The notes beneath the pieces were generated by a model. The model saw only the letters and a list, made by a program, of their open reading frames with translations, was not told where the DNA came from and did not search any database. Made by a program: the position numbers and the translations under genes. Below, one piece after another: positions 55,620 to 64,000 of a DNA stretch of 64,000 bases. The stretch is taken from assembly GCA_026182355.1 (NCBI GenBank), contig JAPFBL010000370.1:248001-312000 (forward strand). Reading direction: 5' to 3'. Source of the DNA: Hermatobates lingyangjiaoensis. Its lineage: Eukaryota; Arthropoda; Insecta; Hemiptera; Hermatobatidae. The first letter of the stretch is position 1. Each line of letters begins with the position of its first letter.

Positions 55620-56070
55620 TATATATATTATGTATATATAGTTCAATGTACATAAAGAAACATAGAAAAATTAAAAATACACACACTTACAGTCTCTAAT
55701 TTTCGATTGAACCGTCTTCAGGTGAGATAAGAGAGGGAAACCAAGCGCACTGGTTCAGAGACGGTTGGAGACTAACAATGTTGCCACATACGCGCCCGGT
55801 CACAGAGAATAAGGTAGACAAGAATCAATTTAAGATTAAATTAAATTAAAATAGGAATATGAAAAATAATAGTAAACACAAAAACAAATAAAATAATAAA
55901 ATAATAAAAACTGAGGGATGAACAGAAGAAATGATACATAAATATCATTAAGTGTGTGTTACACACACTGTAAGTGTGTATTTTTAATTTCTCTATGTTT
56001 ATTTATGTACATTGAACTATATTTGTCCATTTCGGATCGTACTTTCATCTAAAAAGTATATATATATATA
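55620..56070. mobile_element. family B foldback with foreign centre
   Basis: The left arm (55640-55775) is complete with a minus motif at about 55700-55735. The right arm is reduced to the outer 75 bp (55970-56045). The centre (55790-55965, starting GCCACATACGCGCCCGG) is unrelated to the arms. Confidence 0.65.
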
Positions 56071-56079
56071 TATATGTAT

Positions 56080-56210
56080 TTTGGGAGCAGACCTTCAATC
56101 AAACATGTGTATTCCATGTGTAATCCATAGTCAGAAAACTTGAAAAATTAACCCGGAAAAGAACAAAAGTTAGAATTGGCATAATTTTTAATAAAATATA
56201 TATATAAATA
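56080..56210. pseudogene. Penelope-like peptide relic
   Basis: The minus strand at 56085-56115 reads TCLIEGLLPK. The plus strand at 56130-56200 reads VRKLEKLTRK, then FNK as in the 6.9 kb fragment. Two halves of the same block lie in inverted orientation. Confidence 0.45.
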
Positions 56211-56214
56211 TATC

Positions 56215-56337
56215 TGATCAAACCACAATATGAAATGGGAAAAAAAGTCTAAAATGTTTTAACCGTAACAAGTGGTCTTCGTCAGTGTCAAAAACTCACT
56301 CATTGATTGTTATTTCACGTGTTTATGTGAAATCTTG

Positions 56338-56370
<33 letters not shown>

Positions 56371-56385
56371 GTGTGTGTGTTAAGA
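56215..56385. mobile_element. family A foldback with central deletion, then (TG)n
   Basis: The left arm to GTCAAAAACTCACTCA is joined directly to ATTGATTGTTATTTCACG; the right motif is lost. (TA)n then (GT)n at 56338-56378. Confidence 0.7.
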
Positions 56386-56434
56386 GGTAAATTATACGTA
56401 AACAATAAATATTTATATATAGTACAAACGCTTA

Positions 56435-56600
56435 TATATATAATCTCAATTTTTAGTTAGACCATCATCAGGACTGTGAGACACCAAAACTCACTGTAGT
56501 TCGGTGTTTCATTCTCGTTTCTTCTGATGATAGTTAAACTAAAAATTAGAGACTATAGGTGTTTGCATGTATTTATTGTTTACCTATAGTTTAGCTTTTA
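56435..56600. mobile_element. family B-like foldback, third subfamily
   Basis: Arms share CTCAATTTTTAGTTAGACCA. The plus copy at about 56523-56552 is CTGATGA, T, AGTT / AACT, A-rich, then TTAGAGACTATAGGTG. GAA is lost (AAA). Confidence 0.6.
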
Positions 56601-57340
56601 ACGTTTGTTGTCCTTTTTGAATGTATGAATATACTATAGAGGTAGATACATTTGTTCTGATTATCTATGCCAATCCTTGTTCCTCTAGTATCCGTAACAG
56701 TAATGTTGTGATGTGAATATTCATAGGTGTGCAGTCAATGAAAGGAAGGGAAGCAATGCTTCCTCATGATTAGAGAAGCAACAAAAAAAGAGCTTTATTT
56801 ATTTCCATCTAGACAGATCTTCAATTATTTTGTGAAATCATAAAAATCAGTGTAAATTATACGGAATTTAGTGCTTCCATATTTAATGTCTTAATATGCG
56901 CTGATGTATCAACGAGTGGACTGAAGTCACGAAAAAATCAGCACAGAGGAAGCAACAGAGATATTGCATTCCTCTGGATGAAATTATTCAACATATTGCT
57001 TTGATAAAAGCCAAAACATCTATTTTTTTTCTCGAAAACTGCCATGATAAGGAAAATCAAATAATATTAATTACACCTAAATTGGTTTTATTGGTGAGCT
57101 TTGAATTGGTGATTTTCATGCAACACTAACACTGACACAGCAAAAAGGAAGCAATCTAGGAGTCTGCTTCCATCAGAAAAGTGATATGTTGTCGTTACAG
57201 AGGCATCAAATTTAACCGATTTCAGTTTTCTTTTATTGATAAATGACTAAATAATGTGAAACAACCTTCAAATATATAGTGAAAATATATTCCAAATAAC
57301 AGAAGTAAATTAATTTAATCTCCAAAAATTGTTCTTGACC
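56600..57340. other. unassigned DNA
   Basis: 56740-56960 has runs such as GAAAGGAAGGGAAGCAATGC and GAAGCAACAGAGAT with no frame of note. AAGGAAGCAATCTAGGAG recurs loosely. No gene. Confidence 0.4.
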
Positions 57341-57344
57341 TCTT

Positions 57345-57650
57345 CTATTCTATTTTGTTATTGAGGGCTAGGTCAAATAAAAGAAAATAAACTCCTTCCC
57401 AGGCCGACGTTTCGATGTATTTGTACATCATCTTCAGGGCTAAAATGAGAGTAAGAACTATAATACATTTACCAAAACAATCTACAAAATAATAATTTGT
57501 GTGAGTTGTAGATTGTTTTGATAAATGTATTGTAGTCTTACTCTAATTTTAGCCCTGATGTTCAATATAAATACATCGAAACGTCGGCCTAGAAAGGAGT
57601 TTATTTTCTTTTACTTGACCTAGCCCTCAATAACAAAATAAAGAATAAAT
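57345..57650. mobile_element. family F foldback
   Basis: Arms of about 145 bp begin at ATTTTGTTATTGAGGGCTAG and carry AGGCCGACGTTTCGATGTAT. Minus motif about 57409-57445 intact (GCC, CTGAAGA, T, GATGTA / TACATC, GAA, ACGT, C, GGC). The plus arm has CTGATGTTC, a broken core. No TA flanks. Confidence 0.75.
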
Positions 57651-57738
57651 TAATTTACTATAAAAAGAAAATATATAATGTTTTTCGGAGCATGCTTTCC
57701 AGTAAAAACATGCTCCGTAATATATTAAATGAAATTAA

Positions 57739-57995
57739 TGAGTGACTTGAATTATTTCCTTTGGCATACAACTGTTATTAATGTATCAATAGCCCCGTGT
57801 TTACAAAAGCAACATGCATAAAGCTGCAGTTTAAACGGACAACAAAACATGATATCTCTTGTAAGCAAGTTACTTAAAAGGCTGTCATTCAATTAGAAAC
57901 ATCTATAATAAATATATTTATGCTTTAGTGTAACTAAATAAGCTCGTAAATTTTTGAAGAATTATTTTTTAAGTGATAAGATAGTAAGCTGTCCT
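57739..57995 (+). repeat. 257-bp direct repeat, copy 1
   Basis: About nine in ten bases match 59983-60238, including CATGCATAAAGCTGCAGTTT and AACAAAACATGATATCTCTT. No frame, no terminal TG/CA. It lies upstream of the candidate exon at 58343-58606. Confidence 0.85.
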
Positions 57996-57999
57996 GAAA

Positions 58000-58342
58000 T
58001 ATATACAAGTCTATTTCTAGAACTTATTGCACGACATTACGGTGAAAGTCAATTTAAATTTATATATTTCTGATCGATATAAAAGAACAACTTATATTGT
58101 AGTATAATTCAGAATTATACACGAAATTTGTAGGGGCATGAAAGAAACTTGCACTAATTGAATTAGAAACAGCTCTTTTAAAGATGGAGAATGGAGTTTT
58201 CTATAATGATGTTGACAATTTCATCAAAAAAGAAAGAAGTATTGAACTAACATTTAAACAAAATGGGTTAGTTCTTATTGTGTCTTTACATTTGAAAAGT
58301 AATTATAGTATAAAATATACCCATGTAAATGAAATTTCTTAC
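58000..58342. other. candidate intron flank
   Basis: AT-rich, between copy 1 of the direct repeat and the candidate exon (intron side if the exon is real). The plus-strand frame 58184-58462 is less protein-like than the minus frame and is taken as a shadow. Confidence 0.35.
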
Positions 58343-58606
58343 CTCTATGAAAAAAATATCGACGGTTGCTTCCCCAGTCACAAAAGATACCACACGCCTC
58401 TGATTGAATATGAATACATGCTCCTCTGTGATATGAATTGGCATGGATCTTCCATCGGCTAACGAGTAGTCGTCTATTCTATGATATCCATGTTTAGCCC
58501 ATGTTCTTTGTGTCAACCCTATCCATGCCAATGCTTTTATAATTCTTAAAACAGCGTCTATTGTCTTGTTTGCACTCAGTGCAATGGTTTTTAAGACGGT
58601 TTGTTT
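58343..58606 (-). CDS. candidate coding exon, function unknown
   Basis: Minus-strand frame open for 88 codons, from just after a stop at 58607-58609 to an exact splice-donor context, GAG|GTAAGA, at 58343/58342. Its composition is like a folded globular protein: KTIDAVLRIIKALAWIG, then RTWAKHGYHRIDDYSLADG, EEHVFIFNQRRVVSF and a hydrophobic VDIFFIE end. Unlike the other frames in the window it is neither repeat nor low complexity. The true acceptor is not obvious; AG at several points between 58545 and 58585 is possible, without a strong pyrimidine tract. I do not recognise the family. It could be a pseudogene exon. The promoter-like island lies 2.3 kb upstream in the same orientation. Confidence 0.45.
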
Positions 58607-58609
58607 TTA

Positions 58610-59980
58610 CTTAGCTAAACATACGTATGAATTACCTTAGTACCTCAGTCGGTAAATTTAAAATTTTTTCTTTGGCAATTCATGAACATTCACAAAGTGT
58701 CAGTTTAAATAACTGCCTAAAATAAAAAAATTATCAAGGAGAGAAAATCATTAATTCTAACATTAAGAGATTTAGAGGAAGTACAAGTTGTCCATAGCGC
58801 TAAAAATTGCCATATTCAATCATTACCAAAAAAAATCTATGCATTTATTTACACAGTTTATTATATATTAACACAGTGTTAAATTAAACTCATATTTGGA
58901 ATAATTCTAATTGTAAGGTAGTGCAATCAGTTATTACGTGGTATTTACTCATTGTAGGGTAAAAAGCTAATGAAATAGAACATATATAGCTTTTTACCCT
59001 ATAATTCTAATTCTTTTGATCTTGAACAATCATATAATTATTTATTTTAATAAAAAAGTTATTATTACAAGGTGAAAACCACATAACCTGAATGCATCAA
59101 TAATGATAAAGAGAATAATTAGTTTTGAATTTATATGGCTTTTCAGACTTTTTCACTTATTTTTCTACTTCAAATAGAACCAAATAAGTTTATTAGATAT
59201 TAAGAAGTAATAGTTTTGGTAGTAAATAACGAGATGTTAGATAGATAGATACATAACTAGATCTTAATATGTTTTCTGTATACATTAAGAAGAACTGAAT
59301 TACATTAGGAAGTAATAGTTCCAATAGTGGTAATAGTTTATTTATCGTGAAGGAAGATTACATATCATCTTCTTTTTAAATGTATTTGAGAATACAATGA
59401 TTTCAGTAGGGGATTGAACATTTCAGCTTTTCATCGTAACCTGCAATGAAATATTTCCATGTACACTACAGAATTGTGACAATCAAAAAGGATATTCAGA
59501 ATTTAGTATATGATACTTTAGGCATCCTTCCAATCAAAATCTAAATTAATGGATATTAACAGAATATCACTAATGTGTATTATATGGTTTAATAGAACCA
59601 TAAAGTCCCGTGACTTAAGTCCAGGAAGGCTTAAGGTTTGAGTTGTATATGTATACAAATATGTTTTTCTACTAATAGGTTTGCATTTAGCTTATTAAAT
59701 GTATTTATTTGTTAACGAAATTATTATTGTTTTACTCTGATGTTGACTATTTATAATAACAGTTTAACATATGTTAAAAAAAAATTGACATCTTAAGAAA
59801 CACTTATCAAATTTAATTTACAAAAATAGAGTAGGGAATTATTGAGTTTGTAAAATGATATGTTAAAGCTTATAGACTATATGATGATTTACGTTTTTAC
59901 AACAATTAGTGAATACAGTAATATTAACGGTTAGTTTTCCTCCCGTATGGTTGACATAATAGTTATTATTTACTGAACTG
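58610..59980. other. AT-rich region with a family D scrap
   Basis: 58918-59010 contains GTGCAATCAGTTATTACGTG and GTAGGGTAAAAAGCTAATGA mirrored by AGCTTTTTACCCTATAATTC, a D foldback with the centre deleted. The remainder may be intron of the candidate gene. No other frame. Confidence 0.45.
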
Positions 59981-59982
59981 AA

Positions 59983-60238
59983 TGAATGACCTGAATTATT
60001 TCCTTTGGCCTACAACTATTATTAATGTATCAATAGCCACGTGTTTTCAAAAGCACCATGCATAAAGCTGCAGTTTAAACGGATAACAAAACATGATATC
60101 TCTTGTAAGAAAGTTACTTGAAAGGCTGACATTCAATTAGAAACATCTATAATAAATGTATTTATGCCTTAGTGTAACTAAATAACCTCGTAAATTTTTG
60201 AGGAATTATTTCTAAGTGATAAGATAGTAAGCTGTCCT
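59983..60238 (+). repeat. 257-bp direct repeat, copy 2
   Basis: Second copy of 57739-57995, 2.24 kb downstream. Differences are scattered single bases (e.g. GGCCTACAACTATT against GGCATACAACTGTT), with no frame pattern. An old duplication or a two-copy dispersed element. Confidence 0.85.
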
Positions 60239-60239
60239 C

Positions 60240-60830
60240 ACTGTTATATTCAACATAAAGGAGTAAATGCCATTGATATATTCAATTATAATGAAAGACG
60301 TCTGAGTCCCTTTTAAATTTACTATTAATTGATTATACACGGTTTAATGGTTGAAAATGATCTTTTGAATTACAATTAAAAAGCTAAAAACATGTTTGAA
60401 AAAGTCGAAGGAGAACAAAAGTGAGTGAGGTATATTTACTGTTATTTATCATATCAAAACAAAGCTTTTACTGGAGATAGAATTTAGTTTTGTTTGTTTT
60501 TATTGAGAATAAGCCAGTGCAGTAGTGAATTCGCACTGGCAAAGCGCATGCTTCAAAGGAATTTCTCAACCATAGAAGTCATACGTGAGGAAATTGATAA
60601 GTAGAGTTGTTGGTCTTTTTGTGAAAGTTTCAAAACAATGGTAGTTTTACAGGCTTTGAGGCTTGTTTTAGCTAGTTTTTTTTTTATAGCAGTTGATGGT
60701 ATTCAAATTTATCTGTTTTTTAGGTTTTAGTAGAAGTTGAGCGTTAGTTAAAAGCTGAAATTTTTTACCTTGCAGTAGTGTTTGTTTTGGGGGGCAGATG
60801 TGACGGTTATTAGTCATAAGAGAGACAGTT
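60240..60830. other. spacer before the CpG-rich island
   Basis: Gradually less AT-rich toward 60.8 kb; GTTTTGGGGGGCAGATG at 60785. No gene recognised. If transcription runs leftward this would be 5' untranslated region or first intron. Confidence 0.35.
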
Positions 60831-60832
60831 AA

Positions 60833-61115
60833 AGTTATTTAGCGTGGTGCGGAGGTAAAGGTACGTTGGCGAGCTTTTCGTACGTACGGGAGCGCCGGAG
60901 AGAACTACATATCACGTGGAGGGATCACGGGGTACTGTGCGGCCCGCGCCCCCCTCACAACAGGCTATACTTAGAACCTGATGTCACTCAGCCTGCCTCT
61001 CATTGGCTAACCTTGACGTCACTGAGAACTTCTCATTGGCTCTGTAAGAGCCTCTCCTCCTTATCATTACCTGATAACCCTCCCTACCCCAAGCGCATAT
61101 TTATTATTTTTCCGT
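60833..61115. promoter_or_regulatory. CpG-rich promoter-like island with CRE/CCAAT modules
   Basis: 60840-60960 is dense in CpG (TTCGTACGTACGGGAGCGCC, GCGGCCCGCGCCCC), unlike the surroundings. Two similar modules follow: GATGTCACTCAG...CTCATTGGCT (about 60979-61008) and GACGTCACTGAG...CTCATTGGCT (about 61014-61042). TGACGTCA at 61013-61020 is a CREB/ATF palindrome and ATTGG is an inverted CCAAT box for NF-Y. ATCACGTGGA at about 60911 holds an E box. Fits an RNA polymerase II promoter; orientation unknown. Alternatively it is an LTR. The short frame over it is not protein-like. Confidence 0.5.
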
Positions 61116-62205
61116 GAGTAGACCTATCCTCGGGGATTCCACCCGACCCTAAGCACACACTCCAGCTGACCATTCATGAACCCTTCCGGCTTACACCCAC
61201 ACACCCGCCATGACCTTCATCACCAATCGCATACTTTCTAATTATTGAATTCATCAATCCCATAAAACTTGTTTATTTTTACTAAAACAACTTACACAGT
61301 CAACACATTCAATGTCACCATAGTATCTCCATATTAAAGTAATATATTACCGATACGAACTCAAGGATAATATAACACAATGCGTATAGGTAACAAATAA
61401 ACATGTTGTGGCAAAACAAAATTAGACATTCACTATTATTTTTATGAGGTTCCGTATCAATAAAGTTGTTTAAAATTACTTCAGTAAATTGCATAACGAA
61501 TCCATTAAGAGACTTAATATGAAGAGGCCAATACACTTGTATGCTTTGAAACCCTCTCAGATTATAAGCAAACAAATTTACAATATAACTAACAACATGA
61601 ACTCTACAGTACTTCATTGATAACACCTCAGGTGAAATCTCTTACCCATCGTATTGCGTTTAATTCAAGACCTGCGGCTTCGAGCAGCTCTACCCAGCAG
61701 GCTTGCAAAAGCTCCATACGGAACTAAGTAATTTTTACTGCCACCAAAGAATTTAATTTATTTTTAAATATCAATTTTCATTATGATATCGTTTTGCTAA
61801 AAACTTTATTGTTTTAATATGCTAACTTTTTTAGGAATACCAAATTTATTTAAAAAAAATATTTCTTTATGTTTAAATGAAAGAAGAAACCAATTAAAGA
61901 TATCTCTTTAAGTTTGTCGATGCACAGTGAATAGAATTATGCTATATATTAGCTGAAACATCTGTTGTATTACTAAAATGAAAGCTTAAAGTGAAAATTA
62001 TTTTAATCTTTGAAGGTACCTGGCGCATTTTATCATGCAAGCGTTGCGGGATATTAAGTATAACGGCAAAAAAAATCTTTCAAAATTTTATAATTAAAAT
62101 AAGAAGTGAACTGTCAACAAATGTAGTCGTTTGGGTACGAGTATAAAACGTTCCCCACCATTTATGCACATAAATAGTATTTGCTCTATAATTTACCCTC
62201 CTTAT
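61116..62205. other. region right of the island
   Basis: 61120-61215 is C-rich (CCACCCGACCCTAAGCAC). The minus frame 61315-61626 (NLRGFQSIQVYWPLHIKSLNG) is unrecognised and ends near GTGAAATCTCTTACCC. 61660-61735 (CAAGACCTGCGGCTTCGAGC) is a GC-richer patch, perhaps an exon or repeat relic. Confidence 0.35.
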
Positions 62206-62207
62206 AT

Positions 62208-62470
62208 GTGGGTTAGGTTGCAGTGGTAGTACCACCGGAAAGCAGAGATATTTACCCTTTGTGATACCACATAACAAAGGTTTTACATTAAGACTTGTAT
62301 TTAGTGTAATGAATACCTGACACCGTACAGGCTCGGTACAGACTGGTTAACGTCCTCTCCGAGGGACAACATGCTCACATTTTTTTCATTTCCCGCGTAA
62401 ATATATCGAGGGTATTGAACCCGGATCTACTAGTCCAGAAGTGTGCGCGTTACCACTGAGCTACCCTCTC
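62208..62470 (-). mobile_element. tRNA-derived SINE, decayed, type 1 tail
   Basis: Tail GGGTTAGGTTGCAGTGG at the left; central GTTAACGTCCTCTCCGAGGG; head complement CCACTGAGCTACCCTCTC. Several small deletions; the TTAGG tail has one full unit. No clear target duplication. Confidence 0.75.
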
Positions 62471-62474
62471 AATA

Positions 62475-62870
62475 TATCTATAGTAATGTAATCTATAAGC
62501 TTTGAATCTCGATTAATATTGACTTTTCAACAGTAATACAAATTTCGATTTACTCCAGTTAACAGTCAAATATTGATAACAAACTTTAAATTTTATCGAA
62601 ATTGATTAAATTCATAAAAATACATAAAAGCATAGTGTATTAGTTAATGGTGAGATGAAATTGTTTCTATTTTACCATCAGCGCTTCTTGTGGAAAAAGG
62701 TAAAACTATTGTACTTTCTATAAATGTAAGTTATTTATTAATATATAAGTTAATATTTTAAAAGAATATTTAAGTTAATATATTATTGTTTCATAAACTA
62801 TTTGAGTAATAATAAATGTCATAATTATTTATCCATTTAAGTGAAATTTATAATTTTTAAATCATTCCTT
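62475..62870. other. AT-rich spacer
   Basis: No feature recognised. Confidence 0.4.
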
Positions 62871-63075
62871 GTGCATCTGTTATAGTGTTAAAGTGTTATT
62901 AATTCATGATAGGGAATTTTAAAAATTACGTCTTTCTTAGGTCTCTATTGCAATAACAACCTTAACAGTGCAGATGTAAACCTGAAGAAGAACACTAAAT
63001 GGTCGAAACGTGTTGTTAGTTTTGACATAAAGCTCTTTTGTATGGAGACGTAATTTTTAAAATTCTTCATGATGA
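62870..63075 (+). mobile_element. family D single arm
   Basis: The plus motif at about 62979-63015 is AAC, CTGAAGA, A, GAACAC...GTGGTC type (stem worn), GAA, ACGTGT, T, GTT. The outer part TATGGAGACGTAATTTTTAA matches 45.1 kb. The left outer text AATTTTAAAAATTACGTCT mirrors it, so a foldback with a lost left motif. Confidence 0.6.
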
Positions 63076-63620
63076 TAATTTTTAATATTAATTAGTTATT
63101 ATTCTAATTAATAATATCCTAATTAAAACTACAAACAAACCATTTATAATCTGTTTAATGAATGTAATTATTGCAAACAGTTGTATTTCTTATGAGATAA
63201 ATGAAAGTCACTCGATATTTTTTAAACTATTTATTAACAAGATAAGTTAATTGCTTTCAATCTAATGTCTAATGATTTGAATGTTCCCTGGAATGGATTA
63301 TGCAAGATAAAATGGCTCCTTAGAAATTAGATGACAAGTACTTTTAATTCCTTTACACTAGCTTGTTTTGACTATCAGTTACCTCAAAGGTTATACATTT
63401 TCAGTCTGTCATAATTCAATCTCAGTAACAGTAAAGAAATTAAAACTATTTTAAGTTTTTGACAAGATCATCAAAAACATGGTTTTCAAACATCCTTAGC
63501 TCATTTTCGATTTTTTTTTTTTTTTTTTTTAGGTTGATCAGGATGTTATTTGCTGGGTATAAATCCAAAATGATTTAACAACTTCAAAAGTCTTGCTGTG
63601 TGACTGATTTTAATGAAATA
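63075..63620. other. AT-rich spacer
   Basis: Poly-T at 63509-63530 followed by AGGTTGATCAGGATG. No gene. Confidence 0.4.
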
Positions 63621-63624
63621 TATT

Positions 63625-63895
63625 ATATATAGGTGAGTTATCTAATCGGGATTCGGTTAAATTTTTGAATCTACAAAATTTAACCAAATCCCGATTTGAC
63701 TAGACTAGACTGTCTAGTCGAAGGTTTTGTCCGGTTAACATTGTTATTCCTTTAAATAATGTAAATTTCATTTTCTTAGTTAAAAACTTCTTATTTCTGC
63801 CTATGAAAAAGGTTTTAAAATAAAACTGAAACGTCGGCAATGAGAGTTTGATTTGATTTGATTAGATAACAAACTTATATATATATATATATATA
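63625..63895. mobile_element. family E foldback, partial
   Basis: AATCGGGATTCGGTTAAATT and its complement surround 63660-63695. The plus motif is at 63799-63838: GCC, TATGAAAAA, GGTTTT / AAAACT, GAA, ACGT, C, GGC. TA tract at 63876-63896. Confidence 0.65.
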
Positions 63896-63897
63896 TA

Positions 63898-64000
63898 ATT
63901 AAAGTTACAGCTAGAGAACACAAGAAAAAGGACTAACACTCACGAATCTCGATAGTTTCGGCGTCTTGCCGTCTTCAGGAGAGAAGAAGAAAATAAAAAG
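63898..64000 (-). mobile_element. family M arm, cut by the window edge
   Basis: Minus motif at 63947-63982: TCTC, CTGAAGA, C, hairpin GGC-AAGAC-GCC, GAA, ACTAT, C, GAGA pairing with TCTC. Stem III is imperfect (A-T only). The partner arm would lie beyond 64000. Confidence 0.6.

Noticed and set aside
58184..58462. Plus-strand 92-codon gene
   Set aside because: Overlaps the more protein-like minus-strand exon candidate and lacks a credible composition or boundary.
57739..60238. LTR retrotransposon bounded by the 257-bp repeats
   Set aside because: Repeat ends lack TG/CA, flanks do not match, and no gag/pol-like frame lies between.

Overview
The window looks like AT-rich, repeat-dominated nuclear DNA of an invertebrate animal. 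An arthropod is my best guess, since the tRNA-derived SINEs end in short CCTAA/TTAGG-type tails, but the species cannot be told. I see no bacterial operons, rRNA, CRISPR array or complete protein-coding gene. The only host-gene candidates are one possible exon on the minus strand (58343-58606, with a GTAAGA donor) and a CpG-rich, CRE/CCAAT promoter-like island at about 60.83-61.12 kb.

The main content is a dense population of foldback (inverted-repeat) elements, often flanked by (TA)n. They belong to at least a dozen sequence families (called A-M here): A about 6.62, 21.69, 28.71, 29.51, 32.26, 36.4, 51.6 and 54.3-55.2 kb; B about 4.4, 8.6, 9.05, 35.7, 36.2 and 55.6 kb; C about 6.28, 7.55 and 34.56 kb; D (2.4, 7.1, 16.4, 19.9, 31.7, 45.0, 50.0, 62.9 kb and others); E/J (7.35, 11.4, 27.15, 46.5/47.7, 53.4, 63.6 kb); F (10.8, 57.4 kb); G (14.05, 32.7 kb); H (21.95, 26.65 kb); I (51.9 kb); K (36.0, 39.8 kb); M (11.25, 63.9 kb). 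Unrelated in overall sequence, they share one architecture. It is CTGANGA, one extra base, a short hairpin, GAA, a self-complementary 4-6 nt block, one H base, and then 3-7 nt complementary to the bases just before CTGANGA. That is the hammerhead ribozyme fold with a palindromic stem III, as in the small hammerheads of Penelope-like retroelements that work as dimers. Several families also carry a degraded coding block resembling FNKTCLKEGLLPKYTNI that ends at the TA repeat, so they look like solo or inverted terminal repeats of Penelope-like elements.

Other mobile DNA: tRNA-derived SINEs (12874-13197, 19311-19634 and 20450-20737, all with target-site duplications, plus degraded copies), two hAT-type MITEs with TSDs (17231-17636, 50202-50651), a mariner/Tigger-like element (2770-3616), a LINE 3' fragment (about 51.05-51.21 kb) and a broken LTR retrotransposon (gag zinc knuckle and DTGS protease, 22.4-23.9 kb). 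Tandem arrays: a 61-bp G-free minisatellite (14.77-16.08 kb), a 78-bp array (17.16-18.66 kb), a 104-112-bp array inside a foldback (33.23-34.02 kb), and short 22-, 24- and 22-bp arrays.

About 23.93-26.52 kb is almost entirely inflated homopolymer runs and reads as a consensus/assembly error, probably hiding the pol part of the LTR element. It is bracketed by two near-identical copies of an A+H foldback pair. Nothing there should be taken as biology without re-sequencing.
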